From assembly GCF_020026305.1 (NCBI RefSeq), contig NZ_CP075691.1:1674001-1738000 (forward strand): a DNA stretch of 64,000 nt, written 5' to 3'. The first letter of the stretch is position 1, and each line of letters begins with the position of its first letter. The DNA comes from Streptomyces sp. 135 (GTDB lineage Bacteria > Actinomycetota > Actinomycetes > Streptomycetales > Streptomycetaceae). A program made the translations under genes and the position numbers. Under the pieces are notes generated by a model. The model was not told where the DNA came from and searched no databases. It saw nothing but the letters and a program-made list of their open reading frames with translations. Below, in pieces: positions 50,757 through 59,164 of the stretch.

Positions 50757-53622
50757 GCCCGCCGCCTTCGGCCACCGGCTGCACCTGGCGCCACGGCGCG
50801 AACGCGCTCGCCCCGCGCGGCAACAGGCCCGCCAGCTCGGGGCAGTGCCGCAGCAGGACGGAGTTCATGCCGCCCTTCTGGACCCAGTCGATGCCGAGCG
50901 GGGTGTAGATCTCGGGGCGGAAGTCGACGGTCAGGAAGCGGTCGCTCTGGAGCCGCCTCGTCGCCATCAGGATGAAGACGCGGAAGGCCGTGTCGCTGAA
51001 GCCGAAGCCGTGCGGCGGGTTCTCGGCGAACAGGCCGACGACCGTGTCGATCTCGTCGACCGAGCGGTAGACGTCCCTCAGCCGGGCGACGGTCACCGGG
51101 TCCTGGGAGAGCTCCTCGAAGGAGCGTATGCGCTGCTTGTGCAGGCCCTCCCGGAAGTCGTTGTAGCGGGGCACGCCGCGCCTGCGGGTGCGGACCAGGT
51201 CGACCACGGACAGGTCGATGATCTCGCCGTCGCGCTCGAACCGCTGGAGCGCGCGCGGGAAGTTGTGCAGGGTGATCGCGCCGGGGTGGGCGATGCCGAA
51301 GGAGTAGAGCGTGTCGGCGAGGCCCGTCTTGCGGATGGCGCCCTCGGCGGCGGTGCCCTGGACGTCGCGGAAGCCGAGGGTCTCCAGGCGCTGCCCGAAG
51401 CGGTGTTCGCGCATCTCGAAGTCGTCGGGGATCAGCGGGTGCATGCGGTAGACGGTGACGAAGTCCTCGGTCAGGGAGTACGGCGCGGCGTGGTGGTCCG
51501 GCAGGGTCTTGGGGATGCCGGTCAGCGAGTGGGATTCGAGCAGCCACAGGCCGAGCTTCTGGAGCCAGCTGTCCGGCGGTCCTTCCCAGTTGGTGCGCAG
51601 CCCGAGGTCGATCGCCTCGGTCGCGAGGATCGCCGGGGTCCACTCCACCGTGTGGATCTTGGCGATGAGCGCGGAGACGACGAGGCGCGCCGTGTGGTAG
51701 ACGCTCTCCTCGTTCATGGAGGGGTAGGCGTGCCGCAGCGCGGCGCAGACCGCGTTGTGCTCGCGGGCGAAGAGGGTGTGCATGGCGCTGAGGCCGAGCC
51801 ACCAGTTGTCGGCGAACCCGGTCAGCGGGACGCCGTTCGGACCTAGGGGCAAGTGGCCCTCGTCGAGGCGGAGTCCGGCTCCGCCATCGGGCTCGCGCAG
51901 GTATTTCGCGGTCCGTTCGTTCTCGCCGTACACCTCGGAGCCGTCCCACCAGTGGGAGGCGGTGTTGGCGAAGAGGACCGGCGGCTGCCCGCCGGGGAGC
52001 GCGATGCCCTCGTTCTCGGCGAAGCGCATCACGCGCTCGGCCGGGCCGCCCGGCGTGTTGTGCCAGGTGCTGCCGGGCGGCATCGGCACCTCGACGCTCT
52101 CGCCGCCCGGCTTGTGGCGGCGGTGGTTGACCCAGTCGTGGACCTGGAACTGGATCCAGGCCGCGGCCAGGACGTTCAGCGAGGTCGCGGGCAGGAACGT
52201 GTCGCGGTAAAGGAGTTGGCGGCTGACGGTCACCGGGTTCGGGACGTCGAAGAGGTCGGGCCGGTGGACAGGCTTGAGGTTGCGTCCGAAGGGCGCGCCC
52301 ACGGCGCCCATGGCGGGGCGGGAGAGGTCGTTGTACGTCCCGTCGTAGGACCGCACGGTGCGCAGGTGTTCGTCGGCTGGGGCGGGCACCGGCATGGCCT
52401 TGGGCGGCGCCTCGTGCACGTCGGTGTCGATGAGGTTGCGGCGGCGCAGCGCCTTGCGCAGGAAGACGAGGTTGAGCAGGCTCGCGGACAGGGGCAGCCG
52501 GTGCCAGGGCACAGCGCGGTTCAGGAGCCGGAACGCGGCGCCGGCCGGGGCGCCCAGCACCTTGTTGCGCAGCGGTTCCCCGGTGACGAAGCGCAGGCCG
52601 TGGCGGTGCGCGGCGCTCGCTTCGTACGCGGCCTTGCGGGCCCGGTTGAGGTTGCCGAGGGGACGGAAGTCGTCCGTGGTGAACCACGGGTTGAAGCCGA
52701 TCGTCTCGACGCGTCCGCCCGCGGCGCGCGCCCGCGCGGTCTCGAGGTCCTGGCTCGGCACGGTGAGCGTGGCGACGGGCAGCGCGGGCGCGAGGGACTC
52801 GGGCCACTCCACGGCGCCGTCCTCGACGGGGGTGCGCTTGTCGTCGACATACCGCTGGACGCACAGCTCGAAGGCGATGTCCTGGCGGACTAGGCGGGCC
52901 TCCAGTTCACGGCGCAGGTAGTGAGGGTCGCGCCGTTCGGGGCGGGTGCCGCCGGCGGTGGCGTGGCCCGCGGGCCGCAGCAGATAGCGGACCGGGCCCG
53001 CCTCGCCCCACAGGATGGCGCTGCGGCTCCAGTACGTCTCGCCCGCCAGGCTCTCCACCGTGCGGCGGGTGGCGGCGCGGATGTTGCGGCGCATGCGGGC
53101 GGCCGTGGACGGGCCGACGGCGAGCGGCAGCCTGACGAAGAGCCCGACGGCCTTGCGTACGCGCGTGGTGGCGCCCGCCATGGCCTTGGCGAAGGCCACG
53201 AACTCGCGGGCGTCACGGGCGTGCGACACCGGGTGGTTGGTGGCGAGCAGATCGTGGCTCTCCTCGGCGGACACCGCCACGCGCACGGCGATGCCGCGCA
53301 GGTCGGGCGCGCCGTCGGCCTGCCGGATGCCGCCCGCGTTGGAGAGGCGCACGGTCGCCGGGTAGGTGGCGCCGGGTTGCGCGAAGCCGCCGCGCAGGGC
53401 GTCGGGGAGGTCGTCGTGGAAGCGGATCCTGGCGTTTTCCACGCCGAGCGCGGCCTTGGCGTGGAAGGTGCGCTCCAGGTCCTTGGTCCGGCTCGCGCGC
53501 CGGTTCTTCTCCTGGACCTTCATCAGCTCATGGGCCAGGCGTTCGAAGATCCGGCGCTCCGCTTCCGGGGTGCCGCCCATGTAGCGCTCGTGACGGTGCT
53601 GGTGCTGTCCGGTGTCGGCCAT
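50743..53622 (-). CDS. Catalase-like domain fused to cyclooxygenase/alpha-dioxygenase-type heme peroxidase
   Basis: A 959-residue soluble two-domain heme protein. Residues about 25-345 are a catalase-related domain: distal His54 in RTFHAKAALG, LATNHPVSHARDAREFVAFA near 126, and a candidate proximal Tyr333 with Arg329 in NRARKAAYEAS. Residues about 425-950 are an animal-type heme peroxidase: distal His495 in WIQFQVHDWVNH, REHNAVCAAL near 620, and Tyr725-x-x-His728 in VYRMHPLIPDD. Tyr-x-x-His is the arrangement of cyclooxygenases and alpha-dioxygenases, whose tyrosyl radical oxygenates fatty acids. Plain peroxidases lack that Tyr. A dioxygenase plus hydroperoxide-converting catalase-like partner would make oxylipins; that is inference. 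The ATG at 53622 is preceded by AAGAGG. It is followed, overlapping, by the nitroreductase-like gene. Confidence 0.82.
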   Translation of the reverse strand: MADTGQHQHRHERYMGGTPEAERRIFERLAHELMKVQEKNRRASRTKDLERTFHAKAALGVENARIRFHDDLPDALRGGFAQPGATYPATVRLSNAGGIRQADGAPDLRGIAVRVAVSAEESHDLLATNHPVSHARDAREFVAFAKAMAGATTRVRKAVGLFVRLPLAVGPSTAARMRRNIRAATRRTVESLAGETYWSRSAILWGEAGPVRYLLRPAGHATAGGTRPERRDPHYLRRELEARLVRQDIAFELCVQRYVDDKRTPVEDGAVEWPESLAPALPVATLTVPSQDLETARARAAGGRVETIGFNPWFTTDDFRPLGNLNRARKAAYEASAAHRHGLRFVTGEPLRNKVLGAPAGAAFRLLNRAVPWHRLPLSASLLNLVFLRKALRRRNLIDTDVHEAPPKAMPVPAPADEHLRTVRSYDGTYNDLSRPAMGAVGAPFGRNLKPVHRPDLFDVPNPVTVSRQLLYRDTFLPATSLNVLAAAWIQFQVHDWVNHRRHKPGGESVEVPMPPGSTWHNTPGGPAERVMRFAENEGIALPGGQPPVLFANTASHWWDGSEVYGENERTAKYLREPDGGAGLRLDEGHLPLGPNGVPLTGFADNWWLGLSAMHTLFAREHNAVCAALRHAYPSMNEESVYHTARLVVSALIAKIHTVEWTPAILATEAIDLGLRTNWEGPPDSWLQKLGLWLLESHSLTGIPKTLPDHHAAPYSLTEDFVTVYRMHPLIPDDFEMREHRFGQRLETLGFRDVQGTAAEGAIRKTGLADTLYSFGIAHPGAITLHNFPRALQRFERDGEIIDLSVVDLVRTRRRGVPRYNDFREGLHKQRIRSFEELSQDPVTVARLRDVYRSVDEIDTVVGLFAENPPHGFGFSDTAFRVFILMATRRLQSDRFLTVDFRPEIYTPLGIDWVQKGGMNSVLLRHCPELAGLLPRGASAFAPWRQVQPVAEGGGRDTR

Positions 53623-53904
53623 CGGGAGCCTCTTCCATCGCACGGCATACGGGACTGCGTGAGGGAGGGGGCAGGCAGACGCTACTGGCGGCGCCGGTCG
53701 GCCGCAGCGAGGGTTCCCGCCTATGTGCGGGGCCGCCCGGCGGGGTCGAACAGGCGGCCGGTCCAGGGCGTTTGGGCCCGTCGGCGGCTTCGGGCGAGCC
53801 CGGCGCACGGGCACGCCCCGCCGGATCACACCCCGTGTGAACCTCCGCTTCCCAGCAGTCCCACGCGCACGGGGGTCGCGGTGGCCGGGTCCCGTCGGAT
53901 GCGC

Positions 53905-54306
53905 TCAGGCGATGAAGCTGCCGTCCACGTAGACCCAGGCGCCGTCGAGGCGCTCGAAGCGGCTGTGTTCGTGCAGGACCTCCGGGCGGCCGCCGTCGGT
54001 GTAGCGGGCCCGGAAGGTGACCGTGCCCGTGGTGTGGAAGGCGGTGCCCTCGCCGGTCTCCTCGATGTCCAGGCCCACCCAGCGCAGCGCCGGGTCGAAC
54101 TCGACGCGGGGCGGCCGGGTCCTCGGGTGCCAGGTGCGCAGGAGGTAGGCCTCGTCCCGTACCGCGAAGGCGCTGTAGCGGGAGCGCATCAGCTCCTCGG
54201 GACTGCCGGCGGCGGCCTCGCCGCGGTGCAGGCGGCCGCAGCACTTCTCGTACGGCTCTGGGTGCCCGCAGGGGCAGGACGTGGGGCGTGCGGCGCGTCG
54301 GGACAT
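53905..54306 (-). CDS. YchJ-family (SEC-C/UPF0225-type) protein
   Basis: A 133-residue protein with an N-terminal zinc-binding SEC-C-like motif, SCPCGHPEPYEKCCGRLH near residue 9. An NTF2-like fold follows (EELMRSRYSAFAVRDEAYLL, FRARYTDGG, WVYVDGSF). Molecular role unknown. I took the ATG at 54306 (MSRRAARPTS); an ATG three codons earlier is equally possible. Upstream lies a short direct repeat (GACCCGTCCCTCGCCGCCGA twice, about 54322-54361). It resumes the conserved gene order before gntR. The 282 bp between it and the peroxidase start hold no ORF or strong hairpin that I can see. Confidence 0.82.
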   Translation of the reverse strand: MSRRAARPTSCPCGHPEPYEKCCGRLHRGEAAAGSPEELMRSRYSAFAVRDEAYLLRTWHPRTRPPRVEFDPALRWVGLDIEETGEGTAFHTTGTVTFRARYTDGGRPEVLHEHSRFERLDGAWVYVDGSFIA

Positions 54307-54398
54307 GGCGTCCATTGTCACCGACCCGTCCCTCGCCGCCGACCCGTCCCTCGCCGCCGAGCCCGGCCGCTGTCGCCGACTCGCCCGCACCCCCGGCG

Positions 54399-55100
54399 TC
54401 AGGGCGCCAGGATGTCCAGCTCTTCGAGCGCGCCGAGGGCGATCTCGCGCGTCAGCGCCTCCGCGCGGACCGCGTCACCCTCCCTGACCGCCTCGGCGAC
54501 CTGGACGTGCAGGGACACGGCGGGCGGGTCCGGGTCCTCGAACATCACCTGGTGGGCGGTGCGCCCCGTCAGCACCTCGGCGACGACGTCGCCGAGGCGG
54601 GCGAACATCTCGTTGCCGGAGGCGTTGAGGATGACGCGGTGGAAGGCGACGTCGTGCTTGAGGTAGCCCTCCAGCTGGTGGCCGCGCGAGTGGGCGACCA
54701 TGCCGAGCGCGCACTCGGTCAGCTCCGCGCAGTGCGCGGCCGTGGCGTGCCGGGCGGCGAGTCCGGCGGCGACGGGTTCGATCGCGGAGCGCAGCACGGT
54801 GAGGGAGCGCAGCTGGCGGGGCCGGTCGGCGCCGGCGAGACGCCACCGGATGACCTGCGGGTCGTAGACGTTCCACTGCTCGGTGGGCAGTACGGTCACG
54901 CCCACCCGCCGCCGGGACGCGACGAGGTGCATGGACTCCAGGACCCGGACCGCCTCGCGCATCACGGAGCGGGACACCTCGAACCGCTGGGCCAGCTCGT
55001 CCGTGCGCAGAACACTGCCGGGCGGGTACTCGCCCGCGGTGATGGCGGGCCCGAGGCTTTCCAGTACGCGGGAGTGCAGCCCTCGGGCCTGTGCGGTCAT
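54399..55100 (-). CDS. gntR: Gluconate operon regulator (FadR-subfamily GntR)
   Basis: A 233-residue regulator. The winged helix is at about 10-75 (ITAGEYPPGSVLRTDELAQR, FEVSRSVMREAVRVLESMHL). The FCD domain spans about 95-225 (LKHDVAFHRVILNASGNEMF), with the metal-type Asp/His residues. It is divergent from gntK-gntT and matches SCO1678 in position, the repressor of gluconate use in S. coelicolor as I recall. Start at ATG 55100. Confidence 0.9.
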   Translation of the reverse strand: MTAQARGLHSRVLESLGPAITAGEYPPGSVLRTDELAQRFEVSRSVMREAVRVLESMHLVASRRRVGVTVLPTEQWNVYDPQVIRWRLAGADRPRQLRSLTVLRSAIEPVAAGLAARHATAAHCAELTECALGMVAHSRGHQLEGYLKHDVAFHRVILNASGNEMFARLGDVVAEVLTGRTAHQVMFEDPDPPAVSLHVQVAEAVREGDAVRAEALTREIALGALEELDILAP

Positions 55101-55134
55101 GACGAAAGCCTACGAGGAGAGGCACGTGAACAAT

Positions 55135-55145
55135 AAGTCAGACTT
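55135..55145 (+). promoter_or_regulatory. Candidate GntR operator
   Basis: AAGTC-A-GACTT is a perfect 11-bp palindrome in AT-rich DNA between gntR and gntK. It fits the GT-N3-AC core of FadR-type operators (GTCAGAC). It lies 35 bp upstream of the gntR start and 90 bp before gntK, so it could repress both directions. Confidence 0.6.
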
Positions 55146-55235
55146 TTATGTCACAGCCTCTTGAATTCGTCATACCTAATGGGTTTCAGTGACGTGAACG
55201 AACCGACCGATGTCGATGAAGACAGCGAGAGCACG

Positions 55236-55751
55236 ATGCGGCAGCAGCACACCCCCCACGTGGTCGTGATCATGGGCGTGGCAGGGACCGGCAAGACGAC
55301 GATCGGCCCCCTGCTCGCGGACCGGCTCGGCGTCCCGTACGCCGAGGGCGACGACTTCCACCCGCCTCAGAACGTCGAGAAGATGTCCTCCGGCACCCCG
55401 CTCACCGATGACGACCGCTGGCCCTGGCTGGACGCCATCGGCGCCTGGGCGCACGGGCGGGAGGGGCGCGGCGGTGTCGTCAGCAGCTCCGCGCTGAAGC
55501 GGAGTTACCGGGACCGGCTGCGGGCCGCCGCCCCCGGCGTCGTCTTCGTCCACCTCACCGGGGACCGCGAGCTCATCGCGGACCGGATGCGGCAGCGCAA
55601 GGGGCACTTCATGCCGACGGCGCTCCTCGACTCGCAGTTCGCCACGTTGCAGCCCCTAGGGGCGGATGAGGCGGGCGTGGCCGTCGATGTCGCCGGATCT
55701 CCGGAGGAGATCGCCGGGCGGGCCGTTGAGGCCCTGCGGGACCTCGACTAA
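55236..55751 (+). CDS. gntK: Gluconokinase
   Basis: Phosphorylates gluconate to 6-phosphogluconate with ATP for the pentose phosphate route. The 171-residue P-loop kinase has Walker A VVIMGVAGTGKTT near residue 12 and EGDDFHPPQNVEKMSSGTPL near 37. It also has DRWPWLDAIGAWA, SSSALKRSYRDRLR near 85, and the lid segment RQRKGHFMPTALLDSQF near 120. I chose the ATG at 55236, which gives the family length; in-frame ATG 55179 or GTG 55191 would add a poorly conserved polar leader. It is followed 91 bp later by the permease. Confidence 0.93.
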   Translation: MRQQHTPHVVVIMGVAGTGKTTIGPLLADRLGVPYAEGDDFHPPQNVEKMSSGTPLTDDDRWPWLDAIGAWAHGREGRGGVVSSSALKRSYRDRLRAAAPGVVFVHLTGDRELIADRMRQRKGHFMPTALLDSQFATLQPLGADEAGVAVDVAGSPEEIAGRAVEALRDLD

Positions 55752-55842
55752 ACACCTCGCCCGCGGGCCGCATGTGGCTGGTCGCGCAGTTCCCCGCGCC
55801 TCTCGAAGGGGCGCCCCCATACCCACGTCCTAGGAAGCCACC

Positions 55843-57294
55843 GTGACTCATCTCAGCGTCGAGATGCTGGCAGCGGACCCCGTCGAGCCGATCACCTCGG
55901 CGGGCCATGCCCAGCTGGGGATCGCCGTCCTCGCGGGCATCGCCGTCATCGTCCTGCTCATCACCAAGTTCAAGCTGCACGCGTTCCTCGCGCTGACCGT
56001 CGGGTCGCTCGCGCTCGGGGCCTTCGCGGGCGCCCCGCTCGACAAGGCCATCGCCAGCTTCACCGCCGGGCTCGGCTCGACGGTCGCGGGCGTCGGTGTG
56101 CTCATCGCGCTCGGCGCGATCCTCGGCAAGCTGCTCGCCGACTCCGGGGGTGCCGACCAGATCGTCGACACGATCCTCGCCAAATGGGGAGGGGCGGGGC
56201 CGCAGGTCCCTCTTCAGAAGGGTGGCGGCGGGCGACGGGCGGGCGGACGCGCGATGCCGTGGGCGATGGTGCTCATCGCCTCCGTCATCGGTCTGCCGCT
56301 CTTCTTCGAGGTCGGCATCGTGCTGCTGATCCCGGTCGTCCTGATGGTCGCCAAGCGCGGCAACTACTCACTGATGCGCATCGGCATCCCGGCGCTGGCC
56401 GGTCTCTCCGTGATGCACGGGCTCATCCCGCCGCACCCCGGCCCGCTCGTCGCCATCGACGCGGTCGAGGCCAACCTCGGTGTCACCCTCGCGCTCGGCG
56501 TCCTGGTCGCGGTCCCGACGGTGATCATCGCGGGGCCGCTGTTCTCGAAGTTCGCGGCGCGCTGGGTGGACGTACCCGCCCCCGAGAAGATGATCCCGCA
56601 GCGTCCCTCGGAGGACCTGGAGAAGCGTCCCGGCTTCGGCACCACGGTGGCGACCGTGCTGCTGCCCGTCGTGCTGATGCTGGCCAAGGCTCTGGTGGAC
56701 ATCGTGGTCGACGACCCCGAGACCACCGTGCAGCGGGTCTTCGACGTCATAGGCTCGCCGCTGGTCGCGCTGCTGGCCGCGGTGATCGTCGGGATGTTCA
56801 CGCTGGGCCGTGCGGCCGGCTTCACCAAGGACCGCCTGTCGACGACCGTCGAGAAGTCGCTCGCCCCGATCGCGGGCGTCCTGATGATCGTGGGCGCGGG
56901 CGGCGGCTTCAAGCAGACGCTCATCGATGTCGGCGTGGGCCAGATGATCCTGGACTTCTCCAAGGACTGGTCGATCCCCGCGCTGCTGCTCGCCTGGCTG
57001 ATCGCGGTGGCGATCCGGCTCGCGACGGGCTCGGCGACGGTCGCGACGATCTCGGCGGCCGGTCTCGTCGCCCCGCTCGCCGCCGACATGTCGACCTCGC
57101 ACGCGGCACTGCTCGTGCTGGCCATCGGCGCGGGTTCGCTGTTCTTCTCGCACGTCAACGACGCCGGGTTCTGGCTGGTCAAGGAGTACTTCGGCCTTGA
57201 CGTCGGCCAGACGATCAAGACCTGGTCGGTGATGGAGACGATCATCTCGGTGGTGGCGGGAGGCCTGGTCCTGGTGCTCTCCCTGATCATCTAG
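55843..57294 (+). CDS. gntT: Gluconate permease (GntP/GntT family)
   Basis: A 483-residue inner-membrane proton symporter importing gluconate for GntK. It has about twelve to fourteen hydrophobic segments and family motifs VLIALGAILGKLLADSGGAD near residue 87, LSVMHGLIPPHPGPL near 185, and ATGSATVATISAAG near 390. A Gly/Lys/Arg-rich insert of about 20 residues (GPQVPLQKGGGGRRAGG, near 119-137) interrupts the loop between the IVDTILAK and AMPWAMVLIAS segments, which are nearly contiguous in relatives as I recall. GTG start at 55843. Confidence 0.92.
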   Translation: MTHLSVEMLAADPVEPITSAGHAQLGIAVLAGIAVIVLLITKFKLHAFLALTVGSLALGAFAGAPLDKAIASFTAGLGSTVAGVGVLIALGAILGKLLADSGGADQIVDTILAKWGGAGPQVPLQKGGGGRRAGGRAMPWAMVLIASVIGLPLFFEVGIVLLIPVVLMVAKRGNYSLMRIGIPALAGLSVMHGLIPPHPGPLVAIDAVEANLGVTLALGVLVAVPTVIIAGPLFSKFAARWVDVPAPEKMIPQRPSEDLEKRPGFGTTVATVLLPVVLMLAKALVDIVVDDPETTVQRVFDVIGSPLVALLAAVIVGMFTLGRAAGFTKDRLSTTVEKSLAPIAGVLMIVGAGGGFKQTLIDVGVGQMILDFSKDWSIPALLLAWLIAVAIRLATGSATVATISAAGLVAPLAADMSTSHAALLVLAIGAGSLFFSHVNDAGFWLVKEYFGLDVGQTIKTWSVMETIISVVAGGLVLVLSLII

Positions 57295-57407
57295 CGGCCG
57301 GGGTTCGGCACCGCCTCGGGGCCCCGCCCCGGACCCCGCTCCCCAAACGCCGCAGGGGCTGGATTTTCCGGAGGCCGCCTGAACCGTCCCGGGGAGCCGC
57401 CGAAATC

Positions 57408-57472
57408 TCGTGGCCGCGCCGAAATCGTCGGCGCGGCCACGAACGATCAAGCCCGTCCGCGCTTGCGGACGG
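57408..57472. terminator. Double bidirectional terminator between gntT and the APC permease gene
   Basis: A 14-bp perfect stem (57408-57421 with 57429-57442; core GTGGCCGCGCCG) is followed by a second 8-bp stem, CCGTCCGC-GCTT-GCGGACGG (57453-57472). They lie between two converging stop codons. The rest of the 228-bp gap shows no ORF. Confidence 0.85.
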
Positions 57473-57522
57473 ACTCGGCGGAGCCGGGGACGGACCGCAC
57501 CTGGCCGAGCCGGGAGCGACCG

Positions 57523-59088
57523 TCACGCCCCCGGCGAGGAAGACGCCTTCTCCAGCTGGAACGCCTCGTTGCCCAGACCGATGCGGGCGTGCGCCTCGGG
57601 GTCGCGGGAGCGCAGGATCGTCCCGTACGCCACACCGATGAGCGCCGCCAGGAAGATGATGCCGGGCAGCACCCAGCTGAGCGCCGAGTCCGGGCCCGCG
57701 CCCACGAGGACGTCGAAGTCCTTGACGGTGTACGCCGCGATGACGAGCAGGCCGACCGCGGCGAGCGCGGAGGCGGCGATCCGCCAGGCCTGGGCGCGGG
57801 CGGCGCCCCGGCGGGCGAAGAAGACGATGACGGCGACGGACGCGGTGGCCATCAGCAGGATGACGCCGAGCGCGCCGATGTTGCCGCCCCAGGTGAACAG
57901 GTGCAGCACGGGGGCGGTCGGGTCGCCCGCTCCGCCGTCGTCGGCGGCGGCGAAGCCCACGACGACCACGACGGAGATGACGGTCTGGAGCAGCGAGCCG
58001 GTGCCCGGGGCGCCGGTCGCGGTGTTGGTGCGGCCGAACGCGGCGGGCAGCAGCCTCTCGCGGCCCATCGCGAAGGCGTACCGCGCGACCACGTTGTGGA
58101 AGCTGAGGATGGCCGCGAACATGCCGGTCACGAAGAGCACGTGGAGTACGTCGGTGAAGGTGCCGCCGAGCCGGGACTCGGTGAGGTCGAACAGCAGGCC
58201 CGCGCTCTGCTTCTCGGCCGCCCCGACGATGCCGGAGGGCCCCGCGGCGACCGTCAGCGCCCAGGAGCTGAGCGCGAAGAAGACGGCGACGAAGCCGACG
58301 GCGAAGAACATCACGCGGGCGACGACGACCTGGGGGCGGCTGGTCTCCTCGGCGTACACGGGGGCCTGCTCGAAGCCGGTGAAGGCCGCGATGCAGAAGC
58401 ACAGCGACGTGGCGACGCCCGCGCCGGTGAGCGTGTCCGGGTTGAAGGCGTGCAGGGACAGCCCCTCCTTCGCCGGGTCGGCGATGGCCGCGATGTCGAA
58501 GATGACGACGAGCGCCACCTCGATGAGCAGCAGCACGCCGAGCACGCGCGCGTTGAGGTCGATCTTCAGCCAGGCGAGGACGGCGACCAGGGCCACGGTG
58601 GCCAGCGCCGGGATCCACCAGGCGACCTCGATCTCGAAGTACGTGTGGAGCAGCCCGGACACCTCGAAGCCGAGCAGGCCGTACAGCCCCGCCTGGAGGG
58701 CGCTGTAGGCGACGAGCGCGACCAGCGCGGCGCCGGCGCCCGCGGTGCCGCCGAGGCCGCGGGATATGTACGCGTAGAAGGCGCCGGCGTTGTGGACGTG
58801 CCGGCTCATCTCGGCGTACCCGAGGCTGAAGAGCGCGAGGACGACGCCGAGGATGAGGAAGAGCAGGGGCTGTCCGACGATGCCCATCACGCCGTAGGTG
58901 GTGGGCATGACGCCGGCGACGACCATCAGGGGGCCGGTCGCGGCGAGCACGGAGAGCAGGAGGCCCGCCGTGCCGAGGCGGCCCGCGCGCAGCGCGCGTT
59001 CCTGCCCCTTGTACGTGCTGATCCCGCTGTCACCCGTCGGTTCGCTGAGGGATCTGGTGCCGCTCGTGCTCGAACTGCCCGTCGCCAT
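57523..59088 (-). CDS. APC-family amino acid permease
   Basis: A 521-residue integral membrane transporter with about twelve to fourteen helices. The first helix carries LLLSVLAATGPLMVVAGVMP near residue 45 (the APC unwound-helix position), then GYAEMSRHVHNAGAFYAYIS. The sixth-helix region reads CIAAFTGFEQAPVYAEETSR near 230, the conserved consensus stretch of the family. The N-terminus is a Ser/Thr-rich cytosolic tail. Substrate unknown. It converges with gntT and has the uncharacterised gene at 59165 just upstream of its start on the same strand neighbourhood. Confidence 0.88.
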   Translation of the reverse strand: MATGSSSTSGTRSLSEPTGDSGISTYKGQERALRAGRLGTAGLLLSVLAATGPLMVVAGVMPTTYGVMGIVGQPLLFLILGVVLALFSLGYAEMSRHVHNAGAFYAYISRGLGGTAGAGAALVALVAYSALQAGLYGLLGFEVSGLLHTYFEIEVAWWIPALATVALVAVLAWLKIDLNARVLGVLLLIEVALVVIFDIAAIADPAKEGLSLHAFNPDTLTGAGVATSLCFCIAAFTGFEQAPVYAEETSRPQVVVARVMFFAVGFVAVFFALSSWALTVAAGPSGIVGAAEKQSAGLLFDLTESRLGGTFTDVLHVLFVTGMFAAILSFHNVVARYAFAMGRERLLPAAFGRTNTATGAPGTGSLLQTVISVVVVVGFAAADDGGAGDPTAPVLHLFTWGGNIGALGVILLMATASVAVIVFFARRGAARAQAWRIAASALAAVGLLVIAAYTVKDFDVLVGAGPDSALSWVLPGIIFLAALIGVAYGTILRSRDPEAHARIGLGNEAFQLEKASSSPGA

Positions 59089-59164
59089 GGCGCGGTCGTC
59101 CTTTCAGGGGTACGGATCTCAGAGGTACGGATATTTACGGGTATTCAGGCGTGTGTCCCGGCGT

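Noticed and set aside
55161..55235. Longer N-terminus for gluconokinase
   Set aside because: The extra residues are polar, unlike the family, and overlap the promoter/operator region. The internal ATG gives the usual length.
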